From: CAZSSM01 sp964609385
GTDB lineage: Bacteria > Planctomycetota > Planctomycetia > Isosphaerales > Isosphaeraceae
Reading direction: 5' to 3'
DNA: 64,000 bases
Assembly (NCBI GenBank): GCA_964609385.1
Contig: CAZSSM010000018.1
Location: 1 to 64,000 of the forward strand
The notes under the pieces are model-generated. The model did no database searches. It saw only the letters and a list, made by a program, of their open reading frames with translations, and was not told the origin of the DNA. A program made the translations under genes and the position numbers. Every line of letters starts with the position of its first letter. Position 1 is the stretch's first letter. Below are positions 47,079 to 55,335 of the stretch, piece after piece.

Positions 47079-47498
47079 TCACGTTGGGATGGGAATATTG
47101 ACTAAGAGTCGTCCATGAAACAGTGACGGCGGATGCCCGAGCGAGTAGCTCAACTCGCTGAAAGTCGGACCGGAGGTTCGACTCATCCCGCCGGGGCCAC
47201 CGCCGCCCGACGTCACGAGTGTGGTTTCGATCTCCAGATAAACTGCGTCGGCGGGCTTGCTCGGACAGGGGAGTGAGGAGGAGTCTGGCGATGAAGCCAA
47301 GCTCGAGCTCGTTAAGTTTCCATCGCTCTTGGAGTACTCGGTCCCGTTGTGGTGCAGACAGAAACTGTCCTCGAACGTGGTCTGATTGAACGTCACGGCC
47401 GGAGCGACCCACACCTTCAGGGTGTGGACATCGCCCGAGATGCTCATCGACTGACAATAGATGTCACTGGATTGGGTTGCCGAACTCAAAGTGCACAT
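47079..47498 (-). CDS. Hypothetical protein, possible 3' remnant
   Basis: A frame of 139 residues from an ATG at 47498 reads as a real protein: HTLKVWVAPAVTFNQTTFED and ADAVYLEIETTLVTSGG have normal residue balance. In-frame codons continue upstream to a TAG about 40 bases away and also read sensibly (YAGASSEKAQP). No ribosome site or signal peptide is seen, and no family is recognised. It could be a small beta-rich protein or the surviving 3' part of a longer gene. It sits alone between the kinase and the lipoprotein gene. Confidence 0.45.
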   Translation of the reverse strand: MCTLSSATQSSDIYCQSMSISGDVHTLKVWVAPAVTFNQTTFEDSFCLHHNGTEYSKSDGNLTSSSLASSPDSSSLPCPSKPADAVYLEIETTLVTSGGGGPGGMSRTSGPTFSELSYSLGHPPSLFHGRLLVNIPIPT

Positions 47499-47653
47499 GG
47501 GTTGGGCCTTTTCGGAAGATGCGCCGGCATAAATGCTCTATCGAACGCGAACTCAGCGCGACGATGACATGCCACGTCACCGTGCGCGAGGTTGGCTCCT
47601 CATACTGATCATTCGGATGACAAGGATCATAGTCAAGTGGTATTTGTAAGGTG

Positions 47654-49720
47654 TTATTCAGATGGTTTGTCGGCGTCCTGGGAACCAGATTCGAGCCAGA
47701 ACGGTTTCTCCTTATCCGAGGCTTCGGCGTGATCAGTGTCGTCCGGCTCGGGAGATGGGGCGAGCCCAGCCTCGATCGGTTCGGGTTTGCGTCCGAACCA
47801 GCCTCGAGGGGCGTCGTCTTCTTCGGGATCGGGTTCCGGAGCGCGGACGATCGCGACGAGCCAGGTCAGGAAGGCCAGTGCGGCCAGATTGAGCAGGGTC
47901 ATCCAAATCGATTCGAAGAGGTCCCCGGTCTCGGTAATCAGTTCGGTTTGCGTGGGGTCGGCATAGGCCTGAGGCAGAGCAGGGTCGGGGGCGACGGTGA
48001 TCGGACTGGCATTAACCAGCGCCATGATCTCCGTGGAGGTCAGTGGGATCGCGCCAGTGGGTAGGGCTGAGGCAGGTCCAGCGTTCAGTTCACGGTCCTC
48101 AAAGGCCGCGCCGGCCAGGACCACCTGATTGCCCAGCGTCTCGATGATCCGATCGATCCCGTAGAGCCCGACCTCGAACTGGGAAGGCCGCAGGAAAGGG
48201 AGTGTTGCGGCTCGCTGACTGTCGAGCCAGCCCTCCAAAGACGCCAGCCGGAGTGCACCGTCAGCACTGTCCAGCGCCTCGACAATCTCCTTGCGACCGG
48301 GCTCGGCCAGGATGATCGCCGCATCGAGTTGGTTGGCGAGGACAGCGCGACAGAGCGTCGCCACATCAGCCTGCATGGCCGGATCCCGACCTTCAAGCAG
48401 CGCGTGTCCGACCAGAGCCGACCCCGAGTTCGGCGGTGAAAGGCCCACACGACCGGATAACGGATCAGGAACCGAGCTTCCCGACTCGTTGCTCCGCCGA
48501 ATCACATGGACGAGCCGATTACCGATGACCGTCAGGGCTCGGAGTTGCTCGCGGCGTTCCGTGGGACGTCCGGGTCGGATCCGGAAGAACCGCTCGGCTC
48601 CAACAAGGGCCACGCGCGCTTGATTGTTCAAGACCTCCTCGAACGGATCTCGATCGGGAAGCTCGCGGAGTTCAATCACGCGATCGGGGAAGGCCGTTCC
48701 GATCGTCTCGCTAGCCAACTGGGAGAGTGAGCTGAGGGCATCCGCTTCGGCCTGGGCGATGACCAACTTGGGGAGCCGCTTGAGCGGGACGTCATCGGGA
48801 TTCTGGATCAGCTCCTCGTCCAACAAGAACTGGCGGGCGACCTCAGCCGGGTCCATGTTCCGGGTCTCGACGTCGTCGTTGAGGCGTCGCATGACCGATT
48901 CATTGAGATGACCGCGGAGTCGGCCCAGGATCGTCGAGAGATATGTGCCGACCTCGCCTGGTACGTCCTCACGGACGATGAAGGCTGCTTGGTAGGAGGG
49001 GAAGAAGTGTTGATCGTCTTCCAAGACCGTTAGGCCGAGCCGATCAATGGCGCCATCGGTCGAGTATCCGGTCATCACATCGACACGGCCATCAAGCAGG
49101 TCGTGGACGCGCTCATTGACGTCGTCTTCGAGCAGGATCCGGTCCCGATCCAGCTTCAGGTCGTAGGCCAAGGCCATCGCGTAGAGGCCATCGATGGGGC
49201 GTCGGACCGACTCGGGTGGACAAGAGACCCGAATCGGGCGATCCAGCTTCCTAAGGTCGCCGATCGTCTCCAGGCCGAGCGCAGCGGCACGCTCAGCGGT
49301 CACCAGGAGCCGGTATCTGTTCTCAAAGCCTAAGGGATTGAGCCAGCGGTACCCGAGGACTTCGCTCTCACGTTTGATGCGTTGAAAGAGTTCCTCGTCG
49401 TCCAGATCCTTAGGGACCGGCCCTTTGTTGAAGAGCCACCAGGTCCCGGTGTACTCCAACATGACATCGACCTGACCGGTGACGATCATCCGTTGCGCTG
49501 AGAAGGTATCGGGGCAGGAGACGATCGGGCCGACCGGATAGTCTTTGGGCTCAGCGCGGATCAGTTGCGCGGCCATTTCGGCTAGGATCCGCTGTTCGGT
49601 GAAGCCCTTGGCGCCGATCCGGAGCGGTTGGGTGTCATCGTTCGAGCCACAACCGACGAACGACAGGAGGAGGATTGCGGTCAGGAGGACCCGCATCATG
49701 ATTCCGAATTGCCTGTTCAT
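47654..49720 (-). CDS. Double-domain (OpuAC + TAXI-like) substrate-binding lipoprotein with C-terminal membrane helix
   Basis: The 688-residue protein has a lipoprotein signal ending FVGCGS (Cys24). Residues 33-300 form an OpuAC/ProX-type glycine-betaine-binding domain: LRIGAKGFTEQRILAEMAAQ, QRMIVTGQVDVMLEYTGTWW, DGRVDVMTGYSTDGAI. Residues 325-540 resemble TAXI-family TRAP binding proteins, seen in ARVALVGAERFFRI, LRALTVIGNRLVHVI and NSGSALVGHALLE with a Gln/Asp-rich middle; this second assignment is weaker. One hydrophobic helix lies at about 605-626 (IWMTLLNLAALAFLTWLVAI), and a 62-residue acidic tail follows, which should be cytoplasmic. Its ATG overlaps the stop of the BCCT gene by ATGA. 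No ABC permease or ATPase is present. Confidence 0.8.
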   Translation of the reverse strand: MNRQFGIMMRVLLTAILLLSFVGCGSNDDTQPLRIGAKGFTEQRILAEMAAQLIRAEPKDYPVGPIVSCPDTFSAQRMIVTGQVDVMLEYTGTWWLFNKGPVPKDLDDEELFQRIKRESEVLGYRWLNPLGFENRYRLLVTAERAAALGLETIGDLRKLDRPIRVSCPPESVRRPIDGLYAMALAYDLKLDRDRILLEDDVNERVHDLLDGRVDVMTGYSTDGAIDRLGLTVLEDDQHFFPSYQAAFIVREDVPGEVGTYLSTILGRLRGHLNESVMRRLNDDVETRNMDPAEVARQFLLDEELIQNPDDVPLKRLPKLVIAQAEADALSSLSQLASETIGTAFPDRVIELRELPDRDPFEEVLNNQARVALVGAERFFRIRPGRPTERREQLRALTVIGNRLVHVIRRSNESGSSVPDPLSGRVGLSPPNSGSALVGHALLEGRDPAMQADVATLCRAVLANQLDAAIILAEPGRKEIVEALDSADGALRLASLEGWLDSQRAATLPFLRPSQFEVGLYGIDRIIETLGNQVVLAGAAFEDRELNAGPASALPTGAIPLTSTEIMALVNASPITVAPDPALPQAYADPTQTELITETGDLFESIWMTLLNLAALAFLTWLVAIVRAPEPDPEEDDAPRGWFGRKPEPIEAGLAPSPEPDDTDHAEASDKEKPFWLESGSQDADKPSE

Positions 49721-51366
49721 GAGTGGTCTCCTGTCTCTTCTGCCAGCGATGGGTTAGCTGCTGGTTGTCGCGACGGATCGCCGTCCTGGTCTTGGGAGGC
49801 CTTGGTCGGCTCAGCCTCGATCACCTTGAGGTTCTGTCTGGGAACGAGCTCGTTCGACCCCCGCTCGAAGTCCTGGTTGAGCGCCCGGATCAAAGCGCCA
49901 GCCTGCAAGAGGAGGACGAGGGTCAAGGGTAAGGCCCCGCTGATCGCTCCGGCTTTAACCACCTCAACCTGACCGTTGAGCACCAGGGCAAGGCCGAGCA
50001 GCGCCAGCGCGATCCCCCAGAACAGTTTGCGATAGACCGGCGGGTTCATGGCCCCCTGGCTGGTCAACATCCCCAGGACAAACGTCGCGCTATCCACGCT
50101 GGTCACGACGAAGATAAAGATCAGGATCATCGCCACGGTCATGGTGACGGTCGCCAACGGATAGGCTTCCAGGACCGAGAAAAGCGGGAGCGACGGGTCC
50201 TCGACGGCCAGTTCGCCCAGGTTCGCGCCATGGGTCTCCTCGTAGATCCCGCTCCCGCCGAAGACGGCGAACCAAACGACCGAGAAGAGCGTTGGGATGG
50301 CCAGCACCCCGATAACGAACTCGCGGATCGTGCGTCCTCGACTGATTCGGGCCACGAAAATGCCCACAAACGGTGTCCAAGCGATCCACCAGATGAAGTA
50401 GCTCAGGGTCCAGCCAGCGAGCCAGTCTTCCAGGTGTTCATGCGGATAAAGCCGAAGCGTGAAGCTTGGCAGGGCCGTGAGATAATCGCCCAAGCTCGAG
50501 ACCAAACAGCGCAAGAGGAACGCCGTTGGCCCTACGACCAGGAGGAAGATCATCAAGGCGATCGCCAGGCTCATGTTGACGTTGCTCAGCAGTTGGATCC
50601 CCTTATCGAGCGAGGTCGCGGCCGAGGTCATGTAGCAGAGGAAGAGCAACAGGAGGATCCCCGCGGAGACCTGCCAGGCACCAGTGTCCAAGCCATAGGA
50701 GGTATTCAGACCCGTGGCGATCTGGATGACGCCCTTGGCCAAGCTGCCAGCCACACCGAAGGCGACCGCGAGGATGGCGATCAGATCGGACGACTTGGCC
50801 ACCGGCTCGACCCAAACGCCTCGGAAGACGCTTCGGATCGGGGCGCCGGCCATGAACGGCGTGCCGCGTCGGTAATGGAAGTAGGCCAGGACCAACGCGC
50901 CAGTGCAGTAGATCGCCCAAGCGTGTAGACCCCAATGGAAAAGAGTGACCACGAACGATTGCCGAGCCGCTTGACTTGAGCCGGGCGTGCCCATCGGCGG
51001 GTCGACGAAGTGATTGAGCGGTTCGCTGACGCCCCAAAAGACCAGGCCGACACCCATCCCGGCGGCGAAGAGCATTGAGGCCCAACTGGCCGTCGAGAAC
51101 TCGGGCTTCTCATCGTCGCGACCCAGACGGATCGAGCCGTATCGACTCATCGCCAGCCAGATCGCCAGCACCAGCATCCCCGTCACCGACGCCATGAAGA
51201 ACCAGTCGATCGCGTGGAACAAGGCCTTGGTCAGGCCCAAGATCGTCCCGGCGAACTGCGTCGGGAACAGGATCCCGATCCCCGAGACCATCAGAACCAT
51301 CGGGATCGAGATCCGGAACAAGGTGAACCGCGACGCGGATCGAACTGGGGCCGGGGTCGTCGACAT
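49717..51366 (-). CDS. BCCT-family betaine/carnitine/choline secondary transporter
   Basis: The 549-residue carrier has 12 predicted helices. GMGVGLVFWGVSEPLNHF at 103-120 matches the Gly-rich unwound helix of BetP (GMGIGLMFYG), which fits Na+ coupling. The substrate-box helix WTLSYFIWWIAWTPFVGIFV (319-338) ends in ARISRGRTIREF, with the paired Trp residues intact. VVTSVDSATFVLG in the later helix keeps the Thr/Ser of the Na2 site. BCCT carriers import betaine, choline, carnitine or ectoine for osmoprotection and normally work alone. Here the next gene, overlapping by four bases, encodes a binding lipoprotein. The C-terminal tail is polar, like the osmosensing tail of BetP but shorter in charged clusters. 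Confidence 0.92.
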   Translation of the reverse strand: MSTTPAPVRSASRFTLFRISIPMVLMVSGIGILFPTQFAGTILGLTKALFHAIDWFFMASVTGMLVLAIWLAMSRYGSIRLGRDDEKPEFSTASWASMLFAAGMGVGLVFWGVSEPLNHFVDPPMGTPGSSQAARQSFVVTLFHWGLHAWAIYCTGALVLAYFHYRRGTPFMAGAPIRSVFRGVWVEPVAKSSDLIAILAVAFGVAGSLAKGVIQIATGLNTSYGLDTGAWQVSAGILLLLFLCYMTSAATSLDKGIQLLSNVNMSLAIALMIFLLVVGPTAFLLRCLVSSLGDYLTALPSFTLRLYPHEHLEDWLAGWTLSYFIWWIAWTPFVGIFVARISRGRTIREFVIGVLAIPTLFSVVWFAVFGGSGIYEETHGANLGELAVEDPSLPLFSVLEAYPLATVTMTVAMILIFIFVVTSVDSATFVLGMLTSQGAMNPPVYRKLFWGIALALLGLALVLNGQVEVVKAGAISGALPLTLVLLLQAGALIRALNQDFERGSNELVPRQNLKVIEAEPTKASQDQDGDPSRQPAANPSLAEETGDHS

Positions 51367-51428
51367 TAGATTTCCGTCTTCGGGGGGTCGTGAGTGGCGG
51401 TCCGGCTCGGGACGAACGAGGCGATCGG

Positions 51429-51463
51429 CCGACCGATCGTGAGGATCGCCCGGGATCGGTCGG
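51429..51463 (-). promoter_or_regulatory. 10-bp inverted repeat upstream of the BCCT operon
   Basis: CCGACCGATC (51429-51438) and GATCGGTCGG (51454-51463) are perfect inverted repeats with a 15-base centre, 63-97 bases before the BCCT start. It may be an operator or a leader hairpin. A smaller stem (CGATCC/GGATCG, 51478-51493) lies beyond it. Confidence 0.35.
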
Positions 51464-51655
51464 TTTCCGAATTCGAACGATCCTCGTGGATCGCCCCGTC
51501 GGCATTGGGGTGTTACCGAGGGAGGCGATCCTTCCCGATTCCGTCAGGCTTTGGGGCGAGCCGCCTGGACATCAACGTGTACGATAGGAGAGATGATGCC
51601 CGGCTGACGCGGCATCCTGCAATGCCAACGGCCCTTCACCCTCGGAGGACTGGAG

Positions 51656-51997
51656 ATGCCCACACCCGACGAGTTTTACGACGAGGCGACCGAACTGCGC
51701 GATGCTGGTGACGTGGTTGGGGCCGTCGCCAAGCTCGATCTGGCGATCGCCGACGATCCCGACCACGTCATCTCCCATGGGATGTTAGCCAAGCTTCACG
51801 CGGATCAGTTCACCCAGGATCAGGACCCCGAACGCGCGGAGAAGGCTGTTTTCCATGCCAAACGCGTCGTCGAACTCGAACCGGATGATGCCTTCAGCTA
51901 CACCGCGTTGTCGGTCGTCTACCAGCGGGTCGGCATGATCCCGGAGGCTGAGGAGGCTAAGGCCATCTCACAGCGGGTCAAGTTCGGCTTGGAATGA
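51656..51997 (+). CDS. Small TPR protein
   Basis: The 113-residue protein carries two to three tetratricopeptide repeats: DEFYDEATELRDAGDVVGAV then AKLDLAIADDPDHVISHGML, and AVFHAKRVVELEPDDAFSYT then ALSVVYQRVGMIPEAEEAKA. Repeats of this kind mediate protein binding. GGAGG and GGAG lie just before the ATG at 51656. No signal peptide is seen, so it is cytoplasmic. The partner is unknown. Confidence 0.85.
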   Translation: MPTPDEFYDEATELRDAGDVVGAVAKLDLAIADDPDHVISHGMLAKLHADQFTQDQDPERAEKAVFHAKRVVELEPDDAFSYTALSVVYQRVGMIPEAEEAKAISQRVKFGLE

Positions 51998-52069
51998 ACA
52001 CGACTTGGTCGGTCAGTCATGGCTCCCCATTCGTGGAGGAGCCTTTCGAGGACATCGTCCCCGTTGCGC

Positions 52070-53269
52070 TCAGCGATCCTCTTTGGAGAGGATAATTTGC
52101 ACGATCTGAGCGGCAACCTTGTCACAGACCGCCGCTGAGTCGCCCGCATTGCAAGCGACCAGGATGAACGCCTCGATCTCGGGGGCGACGAAAATCACGG
52201 CGTAGTTCATCGTGTTCGACCCGGCATGGACCAAGGCCAGCCCATCGGCCCAGGTGCGTTCGATGACGACCCAGCCGGAGGCATAGTTCCCTTCTTCGGG
52301 AAGGGTGTGCAGGCGGGCCAGGCTATCGGGGCGGAGCAGTCGCGGACCACGTCCCAGGTGTTGTTCGGCGAACTTGGCCCAATCTTCCAATGAGGCGTGG
52401 ACCGTCCCTGCCGGTCCAAGAAAGACCGGATTGTCAGCGCCAAGGCCGGGCGGTACGGGGACCAGTCGGCCGTCCTCACGCCGATGCGGCCTGGGTTGAT
52501 CCGGCCCGACATCGCCGAAACCGGCGGTTTCCATTTGAAGAGGCTCGAAGAGCCGCGACTCCATGAGGTCTTCCCAAGGCTGCTGCAGGACCTCCTCGAG
52601 CATCGCGCCGACAAGGATGTAGCCGGTGTTGCTGTAGAGGAAGGCAGTTCCCGGCTCACTCCGAGGCGGTTGCTGGAGCTTGGCCTTCAGATAGATTCGT
52701 CGCTGTTCGAGTGGCGAGCCCTCAAGCTGGTAGAGGGCGCGCATGTTCGATCCGGGGGGTGGCAGTTCGGCCGGGACGCCCCCCCGATGTCGTAGCAGTT
52801 GCTCGACGGTCACATCGTGGTAGCCCGAGTCGATCTGGTCGTCCCAGTCCGGGAAGACGTCGATGACGGTCGCGTCCCAATCGAGCCGACCCTCCTGAAT
52901 CAGGATGGCGGCTAGGGTGGCGGTCATCGCCTTAGTGCAGGAACCAAGATGGAATGGATCATTAAGGGTAACCAGTGGTCCGTCTGGGACCGAACGCCGA
53001 CCGGCAACCCCTTTCGCGACGACCCGACCTTCACGAGCGGCCCATGCCGCTAAGGCAGGAACCCCATCGGTCTCGACCAATTCGGCAAGGAACGGCGACA
53101 GGTCGATTGGCTCGTGGTCCTCTTTCTCGTCGGCTCGCGACTTGATCGGGTGAGCGCTCACAGCAATCGCGATCAGGACAGGGGCTAGAAGGGCGGCCCA
53201 TTTCCGATCGGACCGAATGGTCGGTCGGGTACTGTCAGCTTGGGACTGCGGTTGGAAGATGATCGTCAT
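52070..53269 (-). CDS. Exported serine hydrolase (class C beta-lactamase family)
   Basis: The 399-residue protein has a signal peptide near residues 23-46 (KWAALLAPVLIAIAVSAHPI). The active-site set is GSCTKAMTATL (SxxK), YSNTGYIL (Tyr-x-Asn) and HAGSNTMNYAVIF (HxG, replacing KTG), as in esterase-type family members (EstB, PBP-like). It may be a peptidase, esterase or D-amino-acid enzyme. It is translated with the M28 peptidase just upstream, with a four-base overlap (53266-53269), so it probably acts on the same peptide pool. Confidence 0.88.
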   Translation of the reverse strand: MTIIFQPQSQADSTRPTIRSDRKWAALLAPVLIAIAVSAHPIKSRADEKEDHEPIDLSPFLAELVETDGVPALAAWAAREGRVVAKGVAGRRSVPDGPLVTLNDPFHLGSCTKAMTATLAAILIQEGRLDWDATVIDVFPDWDDQIDSGYHDVTVEQLLRHRGGVPAELPPPGSNMRALYQLEGSPLEQRRIYLKAKLQQPPRSEPGTAFLYSNTGYILVGAMLEEVLQQPWEDLMESRLFEPLQMETAGFGDVGPDQPRPHRREDGRLVPVPPGLGADNPVFLGPAGTVHASLEDWAKFAEQHLGRGPRLLRPDSLARLHTLPEEGNYASGWVVIERTWADGLALVHAGSNTMNYAVIFVAPEIEAFILVACNAGDSAAVCDKVAAQIVQIILSKEDR

Positions 53270-54510
53270 GGTGTTTCCTCGCCAGGATTCTCCGGCTCGC
53301 GACCGCTTAGGATGGTCAGCAAGGTCAGCCGGGCTACGGTCAGGAGTCCGGACCGCTCGGCGTCGGTGATCGTTCCCGACTCGAGGATGCGATCGATCCG
53401 GTCGACGGAGTTCTGCAGCAAGCGTGCCTGAAAGCCAGGAACTCCTAACCGATCGCGACGTTCGAGCACGACCTTCAGGACCGAACGGATGGCCTGTGCT
53501 TCTTCCAGTGAAGGGCCAGGGGATTCGTCCCAGACGGGCAGCGATTCGAGGCCATCAAGGTGTCGGGTCAGATCGAGGATCAACCGCGTTGCGGCTCTGA
53601 GCTTATCGTAATCGAGCGTCTCAGCGACATCGCTGGGCCGATGGTAGTGTGGGCTCTCGCCGGTCGAGAAGAACAGATAGGGGATCGATCGGCTTCGGAA
53701 CGGGCCGTAGTCGCTTCGAGTGCCGATCAGGTCGGTTCCAATGAGACCGAGGAACAGACGGTCCTGGTCGGCTTGCCAGTCGGTCAGCCAGGGTCGAATC
53801 GTGGGGATATGCTCGGTCCCGGCGATGAAGAGGTGATCGTCGCAGACACCCCCGAGGGCGCGTCCGAGCATGTCGGCGGTGATCATGATACGGATCCGAT
53901 CGAGGGCGATCGGCGGATTCTGGACGAAATAGCGTGAGCCCCAAAGGGCGTACTCTTCGAGGTCGAAGCTGACAAACATCAGGCTGTGGCTGGAGGGGAC
54001 GTCCGACTCGACCCAGCCTCGGGCCACTTCCAAGAGCATCGCCACGCCCGAGGCATTGTCATCAGCGCCCGGGTAGATCTCGCCGTTGCGCATTCCCAGG
54101 TGATCGTAGTGGGCCGCGATCAGAATCCAATCCGCGCGATGATCCGGATCGGCGCCCCGGATCACGCCGCCGACGTTTCGTCCGTAAATCGTCCCCGGTT
54201 CCTCGGCCGGGATCGATTGGGTGTAGCGATCCCCGAAAAGGGGTTCCAGTCCGAGCTCTTCGAATTGGCCGACCAAATACGCCTCGGCCTTGCGAGCACC
54301 AGCGCCCCGACGGCCAGCGTATTCCGGCGAAGCCAGCTCGTGGACGATCCGTTTCAAACTCACTTGATCTGGAGCGGTGCCCGGATCTTGGCCCCGAGTC
54401 GCCGAGCAGAGGGCGAGGTTGAGAACGAAAACGGCCAACGGAGCCATGGGGACGATGATCCGCCAGAACCCCAAGCTGAGGGCGTGGTGCCCGATCCCAG
54501 TCACGATCAT
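53266..54510 (-). CDS. Exported M28-family zinc aminopeptidase
   Basis: The ATG at 54510 follows GGGAG and gives 414 residues with a signal peptide (WRIIVPMAPLAVFVLNLALC). Zinc ligands of the M28 family are all visible: AAHYDHLG (His), PGADDNASG (Asp), SFDLEEYALWG (Glu pair), MITADMLGRALGG (Asp) and SPHYHRPSD (His). The 5' frame extends 43 codons further without a ribosome site. It would trim peptides in the periplasm. The C-terminal 90 residues are helical and not conserved. Confidence 0.92.
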   Translation of the reverse strand: MIVTGIGHHALSLGFWRIIVPMAPLAVFVLNLALCSATRGQDPGTAPDQVSLKRIVHELASPEYAGRRGAGARKAEAYLVGQFEELGLEPLFGDRYTQSIPAEEPGTIYGRNVGGVIRGADPDHRADWILIAAHYDHLGMRNGEIYPGADDNASGVAMLLEVARGWVESDVPSSHSLMFVSFDLEEYALWGSRYFVQNPPIALDRIRIMITADMLGRALGGVCDDHLFIAGTEHIPTIRPWLTDWQADQDRLFLGLIGTDLIGTRSDYGPFRSRSIPYLFFSTGESPHYHRPSDVAETLDYDKLRAATRLILDLTRHLDGLESLPVWDESPGPSLEEAQAIRSVLKVVLERRDRLGVPGFQARLLQNSVDRIDRILESGTITDAERSGLLTVARLTLLTILSGREPENPGEETP

Positions 54511-54766
54511 TCGGATCTCCCGATGGTCGTCTGGCGGTCGACCAGTCTGAAGTTCGGTCCTGGCCGACCGCGATGTCTCAAGGCCGATCGTCGGAACGGG
54601 AGCATACGTCAGGATCAGCTCAATCGCAACGCCCGCCAAGCCCCGCGCGACCGGAGCCGGACTTCGAAAACGTCGGGCTCCAGGGCGGATCGCTGGGTGG
54701 CCCCGGGCAGATAACTTCTATGGACTAGCGGCGATTGGCCGCGCTTTCACGGAGGAACACGATCCG

Positions 54767-55117
54767 ATGATCTCGACACGGTTCGCAACCCAACTGGCCC
54801 TGCTGACGGCCTTGATCCTCGGCGGAGCGTTGACAGCTCAAGCTCAGGACTACGACCGATTCATGCACTGGCCGTACGTCCCACCCCAAGTGCCCGGCAA
54901 CGGCTTCGATTACAAGCCGATCTACGATGGTTTCTACCTGTATCCGAAGGAAATGCGGATTCAACCGCAAATCCAAGGCTCGAACTACTACAACTTCTAT
55001 GGTGGCCAACGGCTCTTCGGCCACTTTCGTCGAAGCTGGATCCCTTGGGGCTTCAATCACCCCAACAAGCCGCCCAAGTACTACCAAGGCTACCACTTCG
55101 TGCTCGACGTCTTCTGA
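54767..55117 (+). CDS. Small secreted Tyr/Pro-rich protein, planctomycete-type
   Basis: The 116-residue product has a signal peptide ending LTAQAQ. The mature part is unusually rich in Tyr, Phe, Pro and Trp (HWPYVPPQVPGNGFDYKPIY and then FYLYPKEMRIQPQIQ; NFYGGQRLFGHFRRSWIPWG; YYQGYHFVLDVF). I associate this pattern with small secreted planctomycete proteins that are sometimes labelled calmodulin-binding, a name without a tested function here. It is divergent from the M28 gene. The hairpin at 55265-55281 lies about 150 bases after its stop. Confidence 0.75.
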   Translation: MISTRFATQLALLTALILGGALTAQAQDYDRFMHWPYVPPQVPGNGFDYKPIYDGFYLYPKEMRIQPQIQGSNYYNFYGGQRLFGHFRRSWIPWGFNHPNKPPKYYQGYHFVLDVF

Positions 55118-55264
55118 GATCGGTTAGACTGTGAGTCCGAGGCGAGGCCGGTTTGATCCGATCGGCCTCGTCTCAGACGCGACCATGCCTGACTCCACGC
55201 CTGTTATTCCAGATGTTCTCTGTTTCTTAGGTTATCGATGATTTCAAACGTTGCGTCTGTAATC

Positions 55265-55310
55265 TGCCATCGCCGATGGCAATGATTTGATCTTTTATTG
55301 GTTTTTGTTG
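55265..55310 (+). terminator. Candidate rho-independent terminator
   Basis: TGCCATCG (55265-55272) and CGATGGCA (55274-55281) form a palindrome that folds with a short loop, followed after AATGATTTGATC by TTTTATTGGTTTTTGTTG (to 55310). The region is the most T-rich part of the window and lies between a plus gene and a convergent minus gene. Confidence 0.45.
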
Positions 55311-55335
55311 TTAGAGTTGATGTTATGGCGGTTCG

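Noticed and set aside
54534..54571. GCGGTCG/CGACCGC inverted repeat upstream of the M28 gene
   Set aside because: Only 7 bp with a 24-base loop. GATCG- and CGACC-rich words are frequent throughout this genome, so a match this short is expected by chance.
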